Source of the DNA: Bacillus sp. S/N-304-OC-R1
GTDB taxonomy: Bacteria > Bacillota > Bacilli > Bacillales > Cytobacillaceae
Length of the DNA stretch: 64,000 bases
NCBI RefSeq assembly: GCF_019749375.1
Contig: NZ_JACWFE010000004.1
Location: 124,001-188,000 of the forward strand
Reading direction: 5' to 3'
Shown: positions 63,642 through 64,000 of the stretch, piece after piece
Numbering within the stretch: position 1 is the first letter of the stretch
Layout of the letters: every line of letters begins with the position of its first letter
Position numbers and translations under genes: made by a program
Notes under the pieces: model-generated
What the model was told of the DNA's origin: nothing
Database searches by the model: none
Seen by the model: the letters and a program-made list of their open reading frames with translations, nothing else

Positions 63642-64000
63642 TTGAAAGAAAAAACTAAAAATAAAAAAAGGGATTTCAATCCAAAAGATGCTATATTGGT
63701 GTTCTCATCTTTTACATTAATTTGCGTGGCTGTTATTTTTGCTCTTATTGTTTATGATGTAGTCACAATACAAAACTTCTTATCATTCGATAAGCCAGTC
63801 AGAATAATAAAGAGTATAATCATCGCTTCATTAAGTCTACTTTTGTTTGGTGTAATTTTAACCTTTTGCATTCCTTCTAAATATATTGAAGATACAAACC
63901 AAAATTATCAAACCTGTTCCTTCATAAGTATTTTTGGCTTTATGTTTTTAGGAGCGTTATTTGAGGAGCTTTTGTTTAGGGGAATTATTCAAAATTCATT
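63642..64000 (+). CDS. CPBP (CAAX/Abi) intramembrane metalloprotease, cut by the window edge
   Basis: The first 119 residues are in the window. Three hydrophobic segments are followed by the motif FEELLFRGIIQN, the EExxxR active-site signature of CPBP-family membrane proteases. The start is TTG 63642 behind GAAGGGAAG. Family members process prenylated or bacteriocin-related proteins; some give phage or bacteriocin immunity. The rest of the gene lies beyond base 64000. Confidence 0.8.
   Translation, partial: MKEKTKNKKRDFNPKDAILVFSSFTLICVAVIFALIVYDVVTIQNFLSFDKPVRIIKSIIIASLSLLLFGVILTFCIPSKYIEDTNQNYQTCSFISIFGFMFLGALFEELLFRGIIQNS

Overview
The window comes from a low-GC, Gram-positive, spore-forming Bacillaceae chromosome (relatives of Bacillus, Cytobacillus, Mesobacillus or Neobacillus). 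Support for this: strong AGGAGG-type ribosome binding sites, many TTG starts, a YjcZ-type sporulation microprotein, an IDEAL-domain protein, a RocB homologue, a bioY-yhfT-yhfS cluster behind a BirA box, an isoleucine T-box and a SigL (sigma-54) module. No rRNA and no intact tRNA was seen.

Layout. 0-0.7 kb: end of an upstream gene, an L,D-transpeptidase and a YjcZ peptide. 1-6.1 kb: RpiR regulator, M20 desuccinylase, GNAT N-succinyltransferase, N-succinylamino-acid racemase/OSBS and a YkvI-like transporter; together these match the known irreversible D- to L-amino-acid conversion route. 6.2-12.2 kb: IclR regulator divergent from two DDAH/amidinotransferase-fold enzymes, an arginine-type permease and RocB, probably (methyl)arginine or citrulline catabolism. 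12.2-16.8 kb: small genes and a minus-strand bioY-yhfT-yhfS-MaoC-MaoC cluster with a BirA box. 16.8-18.7 kb: a HesB-like gene with in-frame TGA and a SECIS-like hairpin (candidate selenoprotein), a NERD protein and a 52-bp tandem repeat array. 18.8-25 kb: truncated Fe-ADH, aldehyde dehydrogenase, KinB-like kinase, a dispersed repeat and an APH-fold/glycosyltransferase pair. 25-30 kb: CBS-PAS-AAA+ enhancer-binding protein, UAS palindromes, a sigma-54 promoter, Fe-ADH and an MMSDH-type dehydrogenase. 30-40 kb: YdcF, T-box/BrnQ, D,D-carboxypeptidase, GGCT, stalk-domain protein, YhgE-like/PadR pair and an HtrA-like protease. 40-49 kb: LacI regulator, TRAP transporter, DHDPS-family enzyme, L-fucose isomerase and ribulokinase.

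50.5-64 kb is an accessory, defence-like island. It holds a small unknown gene plus a PLD-helicase-DUF3427 protein, a DUF262-HNH-RAMA (GmrSD-like) protein, a separate protein with an Rx6H HEPN-type motif, a NERD-UvrD helicase, a phosphorothioate-DNA HNH endonuclease interrupted by a stop codon, and a CAAX-protease-family gene cut by the window edge. Between them lie decayed remnants of an Rpn-type nuclease and a NUMOD-repeat homing endonuclease, and a D-armless tRNA-like fold.

The strongest leads for something not ordinarily annotated are the HesB-like candidate selenoprotein (16786-17067) and the DUF262-HNH-RAMA gene next to the HEPN-motif gene (55162-58864). All family assignments are from reading sequence and motifs; no database search was run.
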